Both the position numbers and the translations under genes were made by a program. From positions 6,014,001-6,078,000 of the forward strand of contig NZ_CP117167.1 of assembly GCF_028596025.1 (NCBI RefSeq): 64,000 bases of DNA, written 5' to 3'. Positions 34,646 to 44,558 of this stretch are shown piece after piece; position 1 is the stretch's first letter; each line of letters starts with the position of its first letter. Source of the stretch: Mucilaginibacter jinjuensis (GTDB lineage Bacteria; Bacteroidota; Bacteroidia; Sphingobacteriales; Sphingobacteriaceae). A model generated the notes under the pieces. The model did not search any database. It was not told where the DNA came from and worked only from the letters and a program-made list of their open reading frames with translations.

Positions 34646-34733
34646 GTCATATTGAGCGACAGCGAAATATCTTCTTCGCCCTGCTGAGCTGCTCTGCTTA
34701 TCGAAGAAGATTCTTCACTATGTTCAGAATGAC
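34646..34733. repeat. GTCATATTGAGCG...TTCAGAATGAC dispersed repeat
   Basis: Bounded by GTCAT and ATGAC, with inner inverted blocks AATATCTTCTTCG and CGAAGAAGATTCTT. Related blocks occur at 18520-18556 and 46509-46684. It lies between the convergent pdeM and lspA genes. Confidence 0.65.
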
Positions 34734-34746
34734 AAAAAAATAACTT

Positions 34747-35268
34747 TTATACTTCTGTATGCTCCACCCCCATCTTCTCTTTCCTCCTCTGCTTCACCAT
34801 ATCAATCAAAATAATAATAACCCCTGTAGATATTGACAGATCGGCCACATTAAATACACCGGAGTGCAATGGGCCAAACTCTACGTACAAAAAGTCGGTT
34901 ACCGAACCGTGGATAATACGGTCGAACACGTTTCCGGCACCGCCGCCAATCATAAAACAAATGCCAATTAAGGTTAAGTTAGATAACGAAGTAGTGCGGA
35001 CTAAGTACCAGATACCGGCCACCAAAAACGCGGCGGGAATAATGGAAAGCAGTATGTTGTGCCAAATACCGTGGATCTGATCGCCCAGGCTTAAAAACGC
35101 ACCGGTGTTCTCAACCCTGGTAAGCATAAAATGACCGTTTAGCAGGCGCAAACTACTGTATGCTTCTACATGGCTGCGCACAATTGATTTAGATATTTGG
35201 TCGCAGGCTATATTCAACAGCACTATAGCTATAATAATAGCCGCTCTTACCAGTTTATTTGTTTTCAT
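34747..35268 (-). CDS. lspA: Lipoprotein signal peptidase (signal peptidase II)
   Basis: 173 residues, four membrane helices. The motifs GNVFDRIIHGSVTDFL and FNVADLSIS carry the two catalytic aspartates (Asp125 and Asp143). It cuts the signal peptide of prolipoproteins, including those encoded here (amylase, metalloprotease, small lipoproteins). The C-terminus is short and basic. Confidence 0.96.
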   Translation of the reverse strand: MKTNKLVRAAIIIAIVLLNIACDQISKSIVRSHVEAYSSLRLLNGHFMLTRVENTGAFLSLGDQIHGIWHNILLSIIPAAFLVAGIWYLVRTTSLSNLTLIGICFMIGGGAGNVFDRIIHGSVTDFLYVEFGPLHSGVFNVADLSISTGVIIILIDMVKQRRKEKMGVEHTEV

Positions 35269-35364
35269 TCACGTTTAACAGTTTGCAATGATACGAAAGA
35301 TGGGGTAAAAGTTGAGATGATTAGCAGCAGTCCCAAAAGTACTTTCTGAAACTATTAAAATTTT

Positions 35365-35504
35365 GTCATTGCGAGTGATAGCGTGGACAACCGACCGTAG
35401 GGAGCTCATTAATACCGATGAAAACAAATACATCATTAATAATCTCGTCGCCAATGCTTATTCGGTCTGTATAGCTACGAGATTGCTTCGTTCCTCGCAA
35501 TGAC
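35365..35504. repeat. GTCATTGCGAG-family repeat with inserted block (copy 4)
   Basis: 140 bases bounded by GTCATTGCGAG and CTCGCAATGAC, in the opposite orientation to copy 3. The centre carries a block AGGGAGCTCATTAATACC ... ACATCATTAATAAT, which recurs inverted at about 54565-54613. I see no gene in 35269-35635. Confidence 0.75.
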
Positions 35505-35635
35505 AAATTTGAAACTCACTTTTAGTGTTACAACTCAATACAGCCTCTCATGTCGTGCCTAAACCTTTCTCCTCTAAATAATTTTCTATTAATTAAACAT
35601 ATTCCCCTACTTTAGTGTTACATCTATCTATTTCT

Positions 35636-36190
35636 ATGCTTGCCGATAATTTAAAAGAACAAACGCTTACGTATCACCAACAGCTCGAAAAAAAGCTGGT
35701 TAGCCAGATCAAAGGGCTTAACACCAAAGAAGATTACCTGCAACTGCTACAGTTGTTTTATGGTTACTTTGGCGGATTGGAAGATCGTATCAATTTATTT
35801 ATAGACCAAAACATTTTGCCAGACCATGCCCAGCGACGCAAAACGGGTGCCATTGCCGATGATATACTGGCTTTGGGTGGCGAACCTGTAACCAAAGCAA
35901 CCGGTGATGCGCTGCCAGAAATAAATAATGCAGACCAGGCTTTAGGCGCCATGTATGTAATTGAGGGCTCTACACTTGGCGGCAGTATTATCAGTAAAAT
36001 GATTTCGGGGAAACTGGGGCTTACAACCGGGTTAAGCTTTTTTAACAGCTATGGCGAAAATACCCATCAAATGTGGGATGCCTTTAAGGCTGTCCTTAAC
36101 AAACAGCCCGCAGAAATTGAAGCGGCAATAACAGAAGCTGCTAATAACACTTTCTTAAAATTTAAAAACTGGATAGAACAACATGATTAA
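35636..36190 (+). CDS. Heme oxygenase (biliverdin-producing)
   Basis: 184 residues from the ATG at 35636; an upstream in-frame GTG at 35615 adds only a short odd extension. The heme-ligand His14 lies in LTYHQQLEKK, and the distal helix has YVIEGSTLGGSII, with the glycines that kink over heme. It opens the heme ring to biliverdin, iron and CO. The response regulator that follows is separately transcribed, so no phytochrome operon is evident. A role in iron recovery is likely. Confidence 0.9.
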   Translation: MLADNLKEQTLTYHQQLEKKLVSQIKGLNTKEDYLQLLQLFYGYFGGLEDRINLFIDQNILPDHAQRRKTGAIADDILALGGEPVTKATGDALPEINNADQALGAMYVIEGSTLGGSIISKMISGKLGLTTGLSFFNSYGENTHQMWDAFKAVLNKQPAEIEAAITEAANNTFLKFKNWIEQHD

Positions 36191-36317
36191 TGCGTTTTTC
36201 CGGACAATGATTTGTAACCGGAAAAGCCAATTAAACACCAAGTAAAACAATGATTTAAGCTTTTAGATTTCGTTTACCATGATCTAAAAAAAATTAACGT
36301 TTTTTATAATTAATAAT

Positions 36318-36325
36318 TAGTTTTG
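36318..36325 (+). promoter_or_regulatory. Probable -7 box of the response regulator gene
   Basis: TAGTTTTG matches TAnnTTTG, 19 bases before the ATG. No TTG is found at the expected distance upstream. Confidence 0.4.
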
Positions 36326-36344
36326 TTTCCGCTTAAAACCACCA

Positions 36345-36716
36345 ATGGACGCTTCTACAAAAAAGATCATCATATTTGATGACGATGAAGATATTCTTTC
36401 TATCTGTTCTTACATTCTGGAAGAACAAGGCTGGGAGGTACATACATTTACCGATTGCAATAATATTGTAGAGAAGGTAAGCAGCGTAAATCCGGCTGTT
36501 ATCCTGATGGATAACTGGATCCCGGATGCAGGTGGTATTATCGCCACCCAAACGCTCAAAAAATCTGAAGAGTTAAAGCATATCCCTGTCATCTACTTTT
36601 CTGCCAATAGCGATATTCAGCTCCTGGCAGAGCATGCAGGCGCCGAAACCTACCTGGCCAAACCATTTGACCTGGAAGACCTGGAGCAGATTATCAATAC
36701 TGTACTGGTTAAATAA
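36345..36716 (+). CDS. Single-domain response regulator
   Basis: A 123-residue receiver domain only. It has acidic residues IFDDDEDI, phosphorylation Asp in ILMDNWIP, Ser in YFSANS in place of the usual Thr/Ser switch, and Lys in LAKPF. No output domain is present, so it would act by protein contact with a kinase, phosphatase or motility/adhesion protein. No histidine kinase is nearby. Confidence 0.93.
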   Translation: MDASTKKIIIFDDDEDILSICSYILEEQGWEVHTFTDCNNIVEKVSSVNPAVILMDNWIPDAGGIIATQTLKKSEELKHIPVIYFSANSDIQLLAEHAGAETYLAKPFDLEDLEQIINTVLVK

Positions 36717-36731
36717 AAGATTTTTTACTTA

Positions 36732-36779
36732 TAAAAAGAGAAAGCCTCATCGCATAACGATGAGGCTTTCTCTTTTTAT
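36732..36779. terminator. Bidirectional terminator
   Basis: Near-perfect 21-base stem TAAAAAGAGAAAGCCTCATC / GATGAGGCTTTCTCTTTTTA between the convergent response regulator and outer-membrane genes. Confidence 0.88.
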
Positions 36780-36789
36780 ATCTTTCGGT

Positions 36790-39753
36790 TTATTCGTTAG
36801 GGCCACCGCCTGGGAAGCCGCCACCGCCACCACCCGGAGGAGGGCCGCCAGCACCCGGGCCACCACCACCATTACCACGGCGGAAACCTCTGTCGCCACC
36901 CTGATCACCTTGATTTGGTGCACGACCTGCAAATTTTTGCAAGCGAAGTGTAAAGGTCAGCAAGTAGTAACGTCCTAATCTGTTAACGCTGCTTTGGGTA
37001 ATAGATGAACCACTTGTTGTACTGCTATAACCTGTGTTTTGGTTAAATGCGTCAAAGACAGATGCACGTATTGTAGCTGCGTTATTTTTAAGGAAACGAC
37101 GCTCTACATAACCATTCAAGATATTAGGGTTAGTAACAGCAACTGTGTAACCAGAGTTCATTACGCGGCTAAAATCATAACTAACAGTCCAATCTTTCCA
37201 GAAGTAGTTTTTACCGTTTACACCCAATGTAAATGCACGCACATTTGAGCTGGCATTGGTTAAATCGTTTTTAATAGAGTTATCTGTTTTGTTAATAGAG
37301 TAGCTGGTTAAAAACTGCACATCAACAATATCAGTTATATCAAGTCTGAAACGGGCACCCGGCGTAAACACTAAGTTTTTCGCAACGTTCTTTTGCAGGT
37401 TCAAAGCAGTTGTAGTAGAATCTACACTACCAACATAACTAATGTTGTTGGTGTAAGTAACAGTACCGTTTAAATACAAAGTGTATCTACGATTAGCCCA
37501 TGGCTTAGCGTACGTAACAAAACCATTGGCGGTATAATAACCATCAACATTTTGGTACCTGGTTAAAATGGTATTTTGTAGTTTGTTATAAATAGGGCTT
37601 GCTGCCAAGGCTGCACTTTTAGGAACCGTAATTACATCTGTAGAGATTTTATTATCCGTTTGGGTGAATGATAAGTTGGTAAAGATGATATCGTTGGTCT
37701 GGAAGTTAAACTTATTATAACGGATAGAGATGTTGTTGGCAAACTCGGGCTTTAAATCCGGGTTACCTTCTACAGGGTATAAGGCATTTGAGAAATCGGT
37801 TACCGGTTGCAACTGGCTAAATGTTGGCTGGTTGCTGGTACCGCTGTAGTTAATGCTTAAGGTGTTGCTTCGCGCAAAGTTGTAAACAAAACGTGCGGTT
37901 GGTGCAAAGTTAACCGTAGTTACGCGGGTGTCTGTACCGGTGGTAACAGAGTGTCCATCTAAAGTAGATGGCTGCACACCCAAACCTAATGTATAATTAT
38001 ATTTCTTTTGAACCACGCGGTAGTTTAAACCAACGCGGTTTGTGGTGAAGGTAAAGTTGTAATTATTGCTTAACAACTGGTATGGTACGTAGTTATTTGC
38101 GGTTGTAAGCGTATCGGTTTCCTTATCGCTCGAAGTGTAAGAATGGTTATAAGCATAATTTAACTCCAGGAATGATACCTTGCTTAAAGGTTCGATATAT
38201 GAGAAAGTTGCACCTACCGATTTAGTAGTACCATTAATATCAATCTGTTGGTTAACCGGTGCCACTGCCTTACTTGGCGGTATAAAGTTGTAGATCGGGT
38301 TTTGTGACTGGTCGTTCTTAGCTGTACTTAAATTAACATTAATGCTAAGGTTACGGCCGTGCCCATTAAACCTGTGGTTATACAATGCTGTTAAACCCAG
38401 CGTTGGCGATGACGAATTGGCGTAAGTGGTAGATGTATAATTAGTATTAAGCTGTGTGTTTACTACCGCATCATTGGCGTTGGTAAGCGTTTTAGCGTAA
38501 GAAAACGTTGGTGTAACTTTTAAATAATTAATCGTATCCGGCTTGTACTCCATGTTCCAGGTAAAGCGGTGATTAATGTTATTATCGTTCTCTAAACTAT
38601 TCTGGGATGTTGTGCTTGGGTTAGAACCCGTATTTTGTTGGTTAGAGGTAGTATTAGTAAACGTACTGTTATCGGCAAAGCTATAGCTGCCATATACGGC
38701 AAGGTGTTTACCCCACTGATCGCGAAAGTTGGCGCCGATAGAGTGCGCGTCTGTTATACCATTTTGGTTAGTGGTAAGCCCGGATGATGCCCTTGAAGCA
38801 TTACCACGGCCACCGCCGCCGCCGCCGCCGAAGTTACCGCCTGCGCCGCCGCCACCAAAGCCTCCGCCTCCGGTACTACCGAAAGAGAATGTATTTACGT
38901 TGGTATTATTGATTGATCCTAAAACAGAGATCTGCCTGTCGCCTTTAAAATCAAATAAGTTAATTGATCCTAAATAGCGGTTATCATTTTCTGCCGGTTT
39001 AGGCAAGGCATCGCGGCCATCACCTGCAGTGCCCGAAAATGAGTAGCCATAGTTTTTATCCTTGCGGATGGTTACGTTCAATACTTTGGTTGGGTCGCCG
39101 GTTTTAATGCCGGTTAGGTTGGCCTGGTCGCCATAGTCATCCACAATCTGGATGTTTTCAAGCAGGTCGGCAGGTATATTTTTGGTAAGCGATGTTACGT
39201 CGCCGCCCATATAATCTTTACCGTTGATACGCACTTTGGTAACTGACTGCCCCTGTGCAGTAACCGCACCTGTAGATGGGTCAACATCAACACCGGGCGC
39301 TTTTTTCAAGGCGTCTTCGAGTGTGGCATTCGGCCGTACGTTTAGGGCGCTTACCTTATATTCTACTGTATCTTCTTTAACGGCTACTGCATTTACGCCA
39401 ACAATTTTCACCTCGTTAAGAGTAGTATTAGAGGTACGAAGCATAATGTTACCAACGTCAACAGGCTTAGGGTCGGCCGTTAAAGCATAGTGTTTTCTTA
39501 ATGATTCGTAACCTATTGAAGCAACTGTTATGGTTATTTTTAATCCTTTTACAGCAGGGAAAACAAACTTACCGTCAACATTGGCAGCAACGTTAACGCT
39601 GTCGCCCTGCTCAGAAGTAAGCGTAACCACACTGCCGGGCAGGGTTTGCTTAGTGGTATCAATTACAGTACCGCTTACCTGGTGGGTTGCCTGGGCATAA
39701 GCTCCTGTAATGGTTAAAAAGATGATAAGAAGTAATAAGGGTATTCGTTTCAT
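36790..39753 (-). CDS. Outer-membrane beta-barrel protein (TonB-receptor-like, OMP_b-brl_3)
   Basis: 987 residues. A signal peptide (ends GAYAQA) precedes a carboxypeptidase-like regulatory domain (about 25-110). A plug-like domain follows (TLEDALKKAPGVDVD, VRINGKDYMGGD, IQIVDDYGDQANLTG), then a C-terminal beta barrel. Two glycine-rich tracts stand out: one after the plug (about 290-320) and one at the extreme C-terminus (RGFRRGNGGGGPGAGGPPPG onward). No TonB box is obvious. Such proteins move or bind large substrates at the outer membrane; the substrate is unknown. No SusD-like partner is adjacent. Confidence 0.9.
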   Translation of the reverse strand: MKRIPLLLLIIFLTITGAYAQATHQVSGTVIDTTKQTLPGSVVTLTSEQGDSVNVAANVDGKFVFPAVKGLKITITVASIGYESLRKHYALTADPKPVDVGNIMLRTSNTTLNEVKIVGVNAVAVKEDTVEYKVSALNVRPNATLEDALKKAPGVDVDPSTGAVTAQGQSVTKVRINGKDYMGGDVTSLTKNIPADLLENIQIVDDYGDQANLTGIKTGDPTKVLNVTIRKDKNYGYSFSGTAGDGRDALPKPAENDNRYLGSINLFDFKGDRQISVLGSINNTNVNTFSFGSTGGGGFGGGGAGGNFGGGGGGGRGNASRASSGLTTNQNGITDAHSIGANFRDQWGKHLAVYGSYSFADNSTFTNTTSNQQNTGSNPSTTSQNSLENDNNINHRFTWNMEYKPDTINYLKVTPTFSYAKTLTNANDAVVNTQLNTNYTSTTYANSSSPTLGLTALYNHRFNGHGRNLSINVNLSTAKNDQSQNPIYNFIPPSKAVAPVNQQIDINGTTKSVGATFSYIEPLSKVSFLELNYAYNHSYTSSDKETDTLTTANNYVPYQLLSNNYNFTFTTNRVGLNYRVVQKKYNYTLGLGVQPSTLDGHSVTTGTDTRVTTVNFAPTARFVYNFARSNTLSINYSGTSNQPTFSQLQPVTDFSNALYPVEGNPDLKPEFANNISIRYNKFNFQTNDIIFTNLSFTQTDNKISTDVITVPKSAALAASPIYNKLQNTILTRYQNVDGYYTANGFVTYAKPWANRRYTLYLNGTVTYTNNISYVGSVDSTTTALNLQKNVAKNLVFTPGARFRLDITDIVDVQFLTSYSINKTDNSIKNDLTNASSNVRAFTLGVNGKNYFWKDWTVSYDFSRVMNSGYTVAVTNPNILNGYVERRFLKNNAATIRASVFDAFNQNTGYSSTTSGSSITQSSVNRLGRYYLLTFTLRLQKFAGRAPNQGDQGGDRGFRRGNGGGGPGAGGPPPGGGGGGFPGGGPNE

Positions 39754-40151
39754 ACTATACGCAAGTGAATAAAATTGTTTGGGGTTATGTTAATACAATA
39801 GTTTGACTACAAAGGTTCAATTAGTTTATTATATATAGCTGATTTATATAGGATTGTTACATATAATGAGTGAAATGACCGTTTTTTTAACCTAATAGCC
39901 CATTTTTTGCTTATTACATTAAATATGATTGTAAAAAACATATTACCATTGCTTATATTTTTTTATGAATGTAACACGTGTGTAACTATTTACGTCATAT
40001 CATATACCATTGGGAGAGTTTTTAACGTTAGAATACGAAAGAACGCGCCTGATGATGTAATGTTTACTTTTAAACAAATGGGGAGTAAAATCAATCGATA
40101 AAATTGAAACACATTGATTTTCTTTTCGTTATACTATCAAAGCATTGACTT
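39754..40151. other. AT-rich gene-free region
   Basis: 398 bases, strongly AT-rich, upstream of both flanking divergent genes. It probably holds their promoters, but I find no full TTG/TAnnTTTG pair. A 59- to 64-codon ORF at 39907-40101 is not supported as a gene. Confidence 0.4.
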
Positions 40152-40424
40152 ATGACAAAGGCACGCGCTTCTTTGCACTCCAGAGTGCACAACTGGATTG
40201 ACTCGGTAGGATTCCGTCTCAATACTTCAGATACCAACAAAAAAAGCAACATTACCACGCGTCATTATTTTTTCGAGACTTTCAATTTTATTGAAAAATC
40301 GAATAATGATGCACCAGAAAAATCAAAATTTTTATGCTTTGATACGTACGGCGAAACCATGAAAGTGCGCTCGCTGCTCGATCTGCAATCTGCTTTTTTT
40401 GAGAACATCAGCCAGTTGAAATAA
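40152..40424 (+). CDS. Hypothetical protein, 90 residues
   Basis: A soluble, basic-to-neutral protein without signal or membrane segment: MTKARASLHSRVHNWIDSVG at the start, SLLDLQSAFFENISQLK at the end. I recognise no family. A strong terminator begins 78 bases after the stop, which supports a real transcription unit, though that terminator is shared with the convergent gene. Confidence 0.55.
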   Translation: MTKARASLHSRVHNWIDSVGFRLNTSDTNKKSNITTRHYFFETFNFIEKSNNDAPEKSKFLCFDTYGETMKVRSLLDLQSAFFENISQLK

Positions 40425-40501
40425 TATTGGCCCCAACAACCTTTACCCAACCCCAATTTGCTTAAAATAGCGACGGGCAACCCTTATATACTAATAGTAC
40501 T

Positions 40502-40543
40502 AAAAAGAAAGCCCCCTGATGTTATCAGGAGGCTTTCTTTTTT
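40502..40543. terminator. Bidirectional terminator
   Basis: Stem AAAAAGAAAGCCCCCTGAT / ATCAGGAGGCTTTCTTTTTT between the convergent 90-residue gene and the metalloprotease gene. Confidence 0.85.
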
Positions 40544-40565
40544 ATAATGTCGGTTGATCTGATCT

Positions 40566-43166
40566 TTAAAAATCAACATCTTTTGACTGCTCATCTTCAA
40601 CAGCACGACCCGGCATCCCCGGTACCGGTATATTAATTACCGGGCGGGTTGGGTTTAGCGTTTCTTTAATACGCAGGTGTAAATCTTCGTAATGTGCTGC
40701 TGTTAATGCATCGCCACCTTTAGGTAAGCCTGCATCAATACGTTTAAGTTCGGCACGAACCATTGGTTTAATATCAGACAATGCTGTATTAATTGGCGTA
40801 AAGCCCATATTGGCTAATTGCGCCGATGTAGCGCCCGGAAAACCACGGCTAACATCTTCATTCAATAAACCTTTTAATTGCTCAATATAACCGCGTTGCA
40901 GGTTACGTTTAAATGCATCTGGTTTACCTGCGTTAAAAATACCGGCACGCAGGTCATTAAATAAATCGGCAACGGTATAAGCAGCCGCGCCGTTCTTGCT
41001 TTCGTTATCATACATACGCGCTAAACGGCTTGATGATAATACCGAACTGAGCGTACTAACCTGCACCGCTTTAATTCGGTTAAGCATTACACCGTTATCA
41101 AACTTGCTTAATTCTTCGTTATTGATCAACCAGGTTGGTGTAGTAAACAATTGCTTGTTTAAAAAGTCCGAAGCCTCGTGCTGGCGATCTTTAGCGATAA
41201 AGGTATAAACAGCTCCCTTTTGATCGTAAGTTTTAAAGTTTTCACTCATACCGCCGATGTTCATAGTAACGTGCCCCATGTAGCGGTTAAACTGGGTTAC
41301 AATCTGGCCATACATTTCCTGCAGGTCATCAAAGTCCTCTCCTTTCTGGAAGGTCCATTTCTCCAGGTTAGGTAAAATACGTTTCAGGTTGGCAATACCG
41401 TAGGTGCTTGCTTTCATGGCGTTATCACCCAAATCTTCATTTTGTAAACGAGGGTCGATACTGGTACCCTGGCGACCGTAGTAGTACAGCGGATTACCGG
41501 CACGTTCTTTTGTCCAAACGTTTAATGCTTCTTTTTCCTGCTCCACAGTTTTATTACCCGGGAACCAGGTATAACCCCATTTAATAGCCCAATCATCATA
41601 CTCGCCAATTTGCGGGTACAAGTGGGTTACACCATCGCCTGGTTGGGCAATATAATTAAAACGGGCATAGTCCATAATTGATGGCGCGGTACCGTGTGTG
41701 TCTGTAAAGTGTTTAGAGCGTAATGAATCAACAGGGTAAGCATAGCTCGAACCGAAGTTATGCGGCAAGCCCAATGTGTGGCCGATCTCGTGCGATGACA
41801 CAAAACGGATCAGCTGGCCCATTTGCTCATCAGTAAATTTAGGCGCGCGGGCATTAGGGTTAACGGCAGCTGTTTGCACCATAAACCAATCGTGCACTAA
41901 ACTCATCACGTTATGATACCAGCCTACGTGGCTTTCCAGAATTTCGCCGGTGCGTGGGTCAGAGATATGCGGACCATAAGCGTTTTGCACATCAGATGCA
42001 AAGTAACGCACTACACTGTAGCGTGCATCTTCGGTGCTAAATTCAGGGTCTTCTTTAGCGGTTGGGGCTGGTTTACCAACAATGGCATTTTTAAAACCGG
42101 CAGCTTCGAAAGCTTTGTTCCAGTCGTTAATACCCATTACCAGGTAAGGCACCCATTTTTTAGGCGTTGCCGGATCGATGTAGTATACAATTTGTTTCTT
42201 AGGTTCAACCAGTTCGCCGCGGGCATAAGCAGCCGGGTCTTTCGGCTCCAGCCTCCAACGGTGGATATATGCCGTCACTTCCGATTTTTGTGCATCTGTA
42301 CCATAATCTGTCTGGCGCTGGCCGAAGAAACCTACGCGGCTATCCATCAAACGCGCCTTCATCGGTGTTTTTGGCAATAACAGCATCGAAGTGTTTAATT
42401 CGAAGGTTATCGCTGCATTTGAGTTATCCGTAGGTGATTCCATCGCACGGTAAGTTTTCAGCGTACTAACTTCTGTGTTGATCGGGAAGCTTTTAATAGT
42501 ATCGATGTATGATCTGTTAGCATCAACCGCACTAATTTTATAAGCCTTTTTAATCTCGTCAGGGATACCCGTAGCTGTTACATCGCCATTGTAGAAATCG
42601 GTTACATCAATTAAAACGCCGGTAGTGTCTTTATTGTAAGCCTTAACATCGAAAGAAGCTAATACGGCATCAATGTTAGAGTTTTTTACAGCCTCGTACA
42701 TATCTGTTGTGCTGTCGGCTTTCAACCTATAGCTTGGTACGCGGATCATGATCTGCTTATCATGGCGTTCCCATTTCCAAACCTGGTCGTTAACTTCTTC
42801 GCCACCATATTGTGAGCCGAAGGTTTTTAGATTGGCTGGCGTTTTTACAAAACGGGTTACCACCAGCATTTCGCGGTTAAGTAATGAATCCGGAATTTCG
42901 TAGTAATACTTACCATCAACTTTGTAAGTATTAAATAAGCCTTTATCAACCTTGGTTTTAGGTGTAATAATATCGCTGAATTTCTTGATGCCTTCTTTTT
43001 TCGCTGGCCCGCCAAGCATGGCTGTTGCAGAAGACCCGCCGCCCGGTGTAGATGTTGTTTTTAGGGTTACTTGCTGAGATGCATGCTTTTTAGATGCGCA
43101 CGATGCCGCAAAAACGGCAGAAGCAATCATGGATGCATACAATCCCTGGTTGAGTTTTTTATTCAT
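40566..43166 (-). CDS. Zinc-dependent metalloprotease, lipoprotein (DUF5117/DUF5118 type)
   Basis: 866 residues. A signal with lipobox-like AASC (Cys23) precedes an N-terminal DUF5118-like segment and a DUF5117 domain. The metzincin-type zinc site HEIGHTLGLPHNFG (HExxHxxGxxH) follows, with a Met in SIMDYARF as the Met-turn. It should be anchored in the envelope and cleave proteins or peptides there. Large members of this group are common in Bacteroidota; substrates are unknown. Confidence 0.92.
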   Translation of the reverse strand: MNKKLNQGLYASMIASAVFAASCASKKHASQQVTLKTTSTPGGGSSATAMLGGPAKKEGIKKFSDIITPKTKVDKGLFNTYKVDGKYYYEIPDSLLNREMLVVTRFVKTPANLKTFGSQYGGEEVNDQVWKWERHDKQIMIRVPSYRLKADSTTDMYEAVKNSNIDAVLASFDVKAYNKDTTGVLIDVTDFYNGDVTATGIPDEIKKAYKISAVDANRSYIDTIKSFPINTEVSTLKTYRAMESPTDNSNAAITFELNTSMLLLPKTPMKARLMDSRVGFFGQRQTDYGTDAQKSEVTAYIHRWRLEPKDPAAYARGELVEPKKQIVYYIDPATPKKWVPYLVMGINDWNKAFEAAGFKNAIVGKPAPTAKEDPEFSTEDARYSVVRYFASDVQNAYGPHISDPRTGEILESHVGWYHNVMSLVHDWFMVQTAAVNPNARAPKFTDEQMGQLIRFVSSHEIGHTLGLPHNFGSSYAYPVDSLRSKHFTDTHGTAPSIMDYARFNYIAQPGDGVTHLYPQIGEYDDWAIKWGYTWFPGNKTVEQEKEALNVWTKERAGNPLYYYGRQGTSIDPRLQNEDLGDNAMKASTYGIANLKRILPNLEKWTFQKGEDFDDLQEMYGQIVTQFNRYMGHVTMNIGGMSENFKTYDQKGAVYTFIAKDRQHEASDFLNKQLFTTPTWLINNEELSKFDNGVMLNRIKAVQVSTLSSVLSSSRLARMYDNESKNGAAAYTVADLFNDLRAGIFNAGKPDAFKRNLQRGYIEQLKGLLNEDVSRGFPGATSAQLANMGFTPINTALSDIKPMVRAELKRIDAGLPKGGDALTAAHYEDLHLRIKETLNPTRPVINIPVPGMPGRAVEDEQSKDVDF

Positions 43167-43253
43167 TGGGGTTGTTTAAATTAATGTTGGAAAAGGAGGT
43201 AAAAATATATTATCCGGGGTTATTTATCATAATCCACAATCGTAACAAGGTGT

Positions 43254-44498
43254 TTACAATCGGCGCTTCAGGGTAAGTATATAGCGGTAGCGCTTTTTAT
43301 CGCGATAAATATCAAGTAGCAAACTGCGGTCGGGCCCCGATTTAAACAGGTCATCAATTTCCTGTATGCTCATATCGGCAACCGGCTTAAAGTTAATATT
43401 CAAAATAATATCATCTTTTTGCAGGCCGGTTAAATCCCCTGCCGATCCGGGCTCAACCCGGTTAATAATAACGGCATGCAAATCGTTGCCATCGGCATAG
43501 TACTCCAGCCCGCTCATATCATGCTCAAACGTGTTTTTAAAATCCTTTCCCGGTTTCAAAAACATGGCATTGTTCTGGTAATCAATAATAAGTGTGAATC
43601 TTTTTAGTATACCCAGGCCCAGGTTGCCGTCGCGTGCTACAGATCTTGCATTGGTAGATGCCGTATCTGTAAGTGTAAAGGAAGTGATCACGTTTTTGAA
43701 CGCATATTTGCCTATATCCACTTCGCTTACGCGGCTTATTAAGCCGCTAACCGGCCCTGTTAAACCTACGCCCAAGTTGCCTACAATAAATTTTTGTGGC
43801 AGCGAGTTGTTTTTAATCTGGTTATCGAGCATCAACGGGTGGCCTGCACCCAAATCAATTACCAATTTGGCGTTTATCTCAGTTTGGTCCATCAACTTTA
43901 CCCGGGCTTGCATATAAGGCTTACCTTGCTCTATCGTGATCGGGATACGGAAACCTTTTTTTAATTCTTTTAGTTCACCAGAGCGGGCAACCGTCATAGT
44001 GCTGTCGAAGAAGTTAAACTTAACGGCAAGGCTGTTAAAAAAATCGTAGCCAATAAGCCCGTGTATCTGCATACCGGCATAGTTAGAAAGCCCGAAATGA
44101 TCTTTTTTTAATATCGCTGCGGATAAGTTATTGCCGCGGATCCCATCAATATCAAATTTCAGGTTAGAGCTTACCATAGCATCAAAATCCTCCCCTTCGC
44201 CCAGGCCAGATAATTTTATGGTGCGATGGCTTTGACGGCCTATAGAATCGGCAAGGGAAGGGTCTGTAATAATGATAATGCCAACGCCGCTATCAATAAT
44301 AAAATTAAAGGGGCCTTTGCCATCAATTTTTGTTTTTACAATAACCATGTTGCGTACCATTTTAAATGGCACACTCATCTTTTTTTTACCCGGCGGCAGG
44401 TCAAAAAACTGCGCCTTTGCCCCTGTTATGCTAAAAGCAAAAAGTAAAACAAGCACATAGCATCGAAGCCGCAATATATCAGACGCTTTAAGCAACAA
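43254..44498 (-). CDS. Retropepsin-like aspartyl protease with PDZ domain
   Basis: 414 residues with a signal peptide (ends TGAKAQ). Two aspartyl protease halves are seen: FIIDSGVGIII (Asp69-Ser-Gly) and LVIDLGAGHPL (Asp-Leu-Gly instead of Asp-Thr/Ser-Gly, about residue 207). A PDZ domain closes the protein (about 325-400, VEPGSAGDLTGLQKDDIIL). The weak second motif makes activity uncertain. It sits upstream of the metalloprotease on the same strand with an 87-base gap and may be co-transcribed. Confidence 0.85.
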   Translation of the reverse strand: MLLKASDILRLRCYVLVLLFAFSITGAKAQFFDLPPGKKKMSVPFKMVRNMVIVKTKIDGKGPFNFIIDSGVGIIIITDPSLADSIGRQSHRTIKLSGLGEGEDFDAMVSSNLKFDIDGIRGNNLSAAILKKDHFGLSNYAGMQIHGLIGYDFFNSLAVKFNFFDSTMTVARSGELKELKKGFRIPITIEQGKPYMQARVKLMDQTEINAKLVIDLGAGHPLMLDNQIKNNSLPQKFIVGNLGVGLTGPVSGLISRVSEVDIGKYAFKNVITSFTLTDTASTNARSVARDGNLGLGILKRFTLIIDYQNNAMFLKPGKDFKNTFEHDMSGLEYYADGNDLHAVIINRVEPGSAGDLTGLQKDDIILNINFKPVADMSIQEIDDLFKSGPDRSLLLDIYRDKKRYRYILTLKRRL

Positions 44499-44558
44499 TT
44501 TATGGTTATAATTGGATGTTAAAATTACATAAACATATACATCAATAACAAATAATAT

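Noticed and set aside
38729..38977. Proline-rich ORF opposite the outer-membrane gene
   Set aside because: It is the antisense reading of the glycine-rich tract.
39907..40101. 64-codon ORF in the AT-rich gap before the 90-residue gene
   Set aside because: No recognisable family, AT-driven composition, starts from a weak codon and has no promoter box. It may be a chance ORF.
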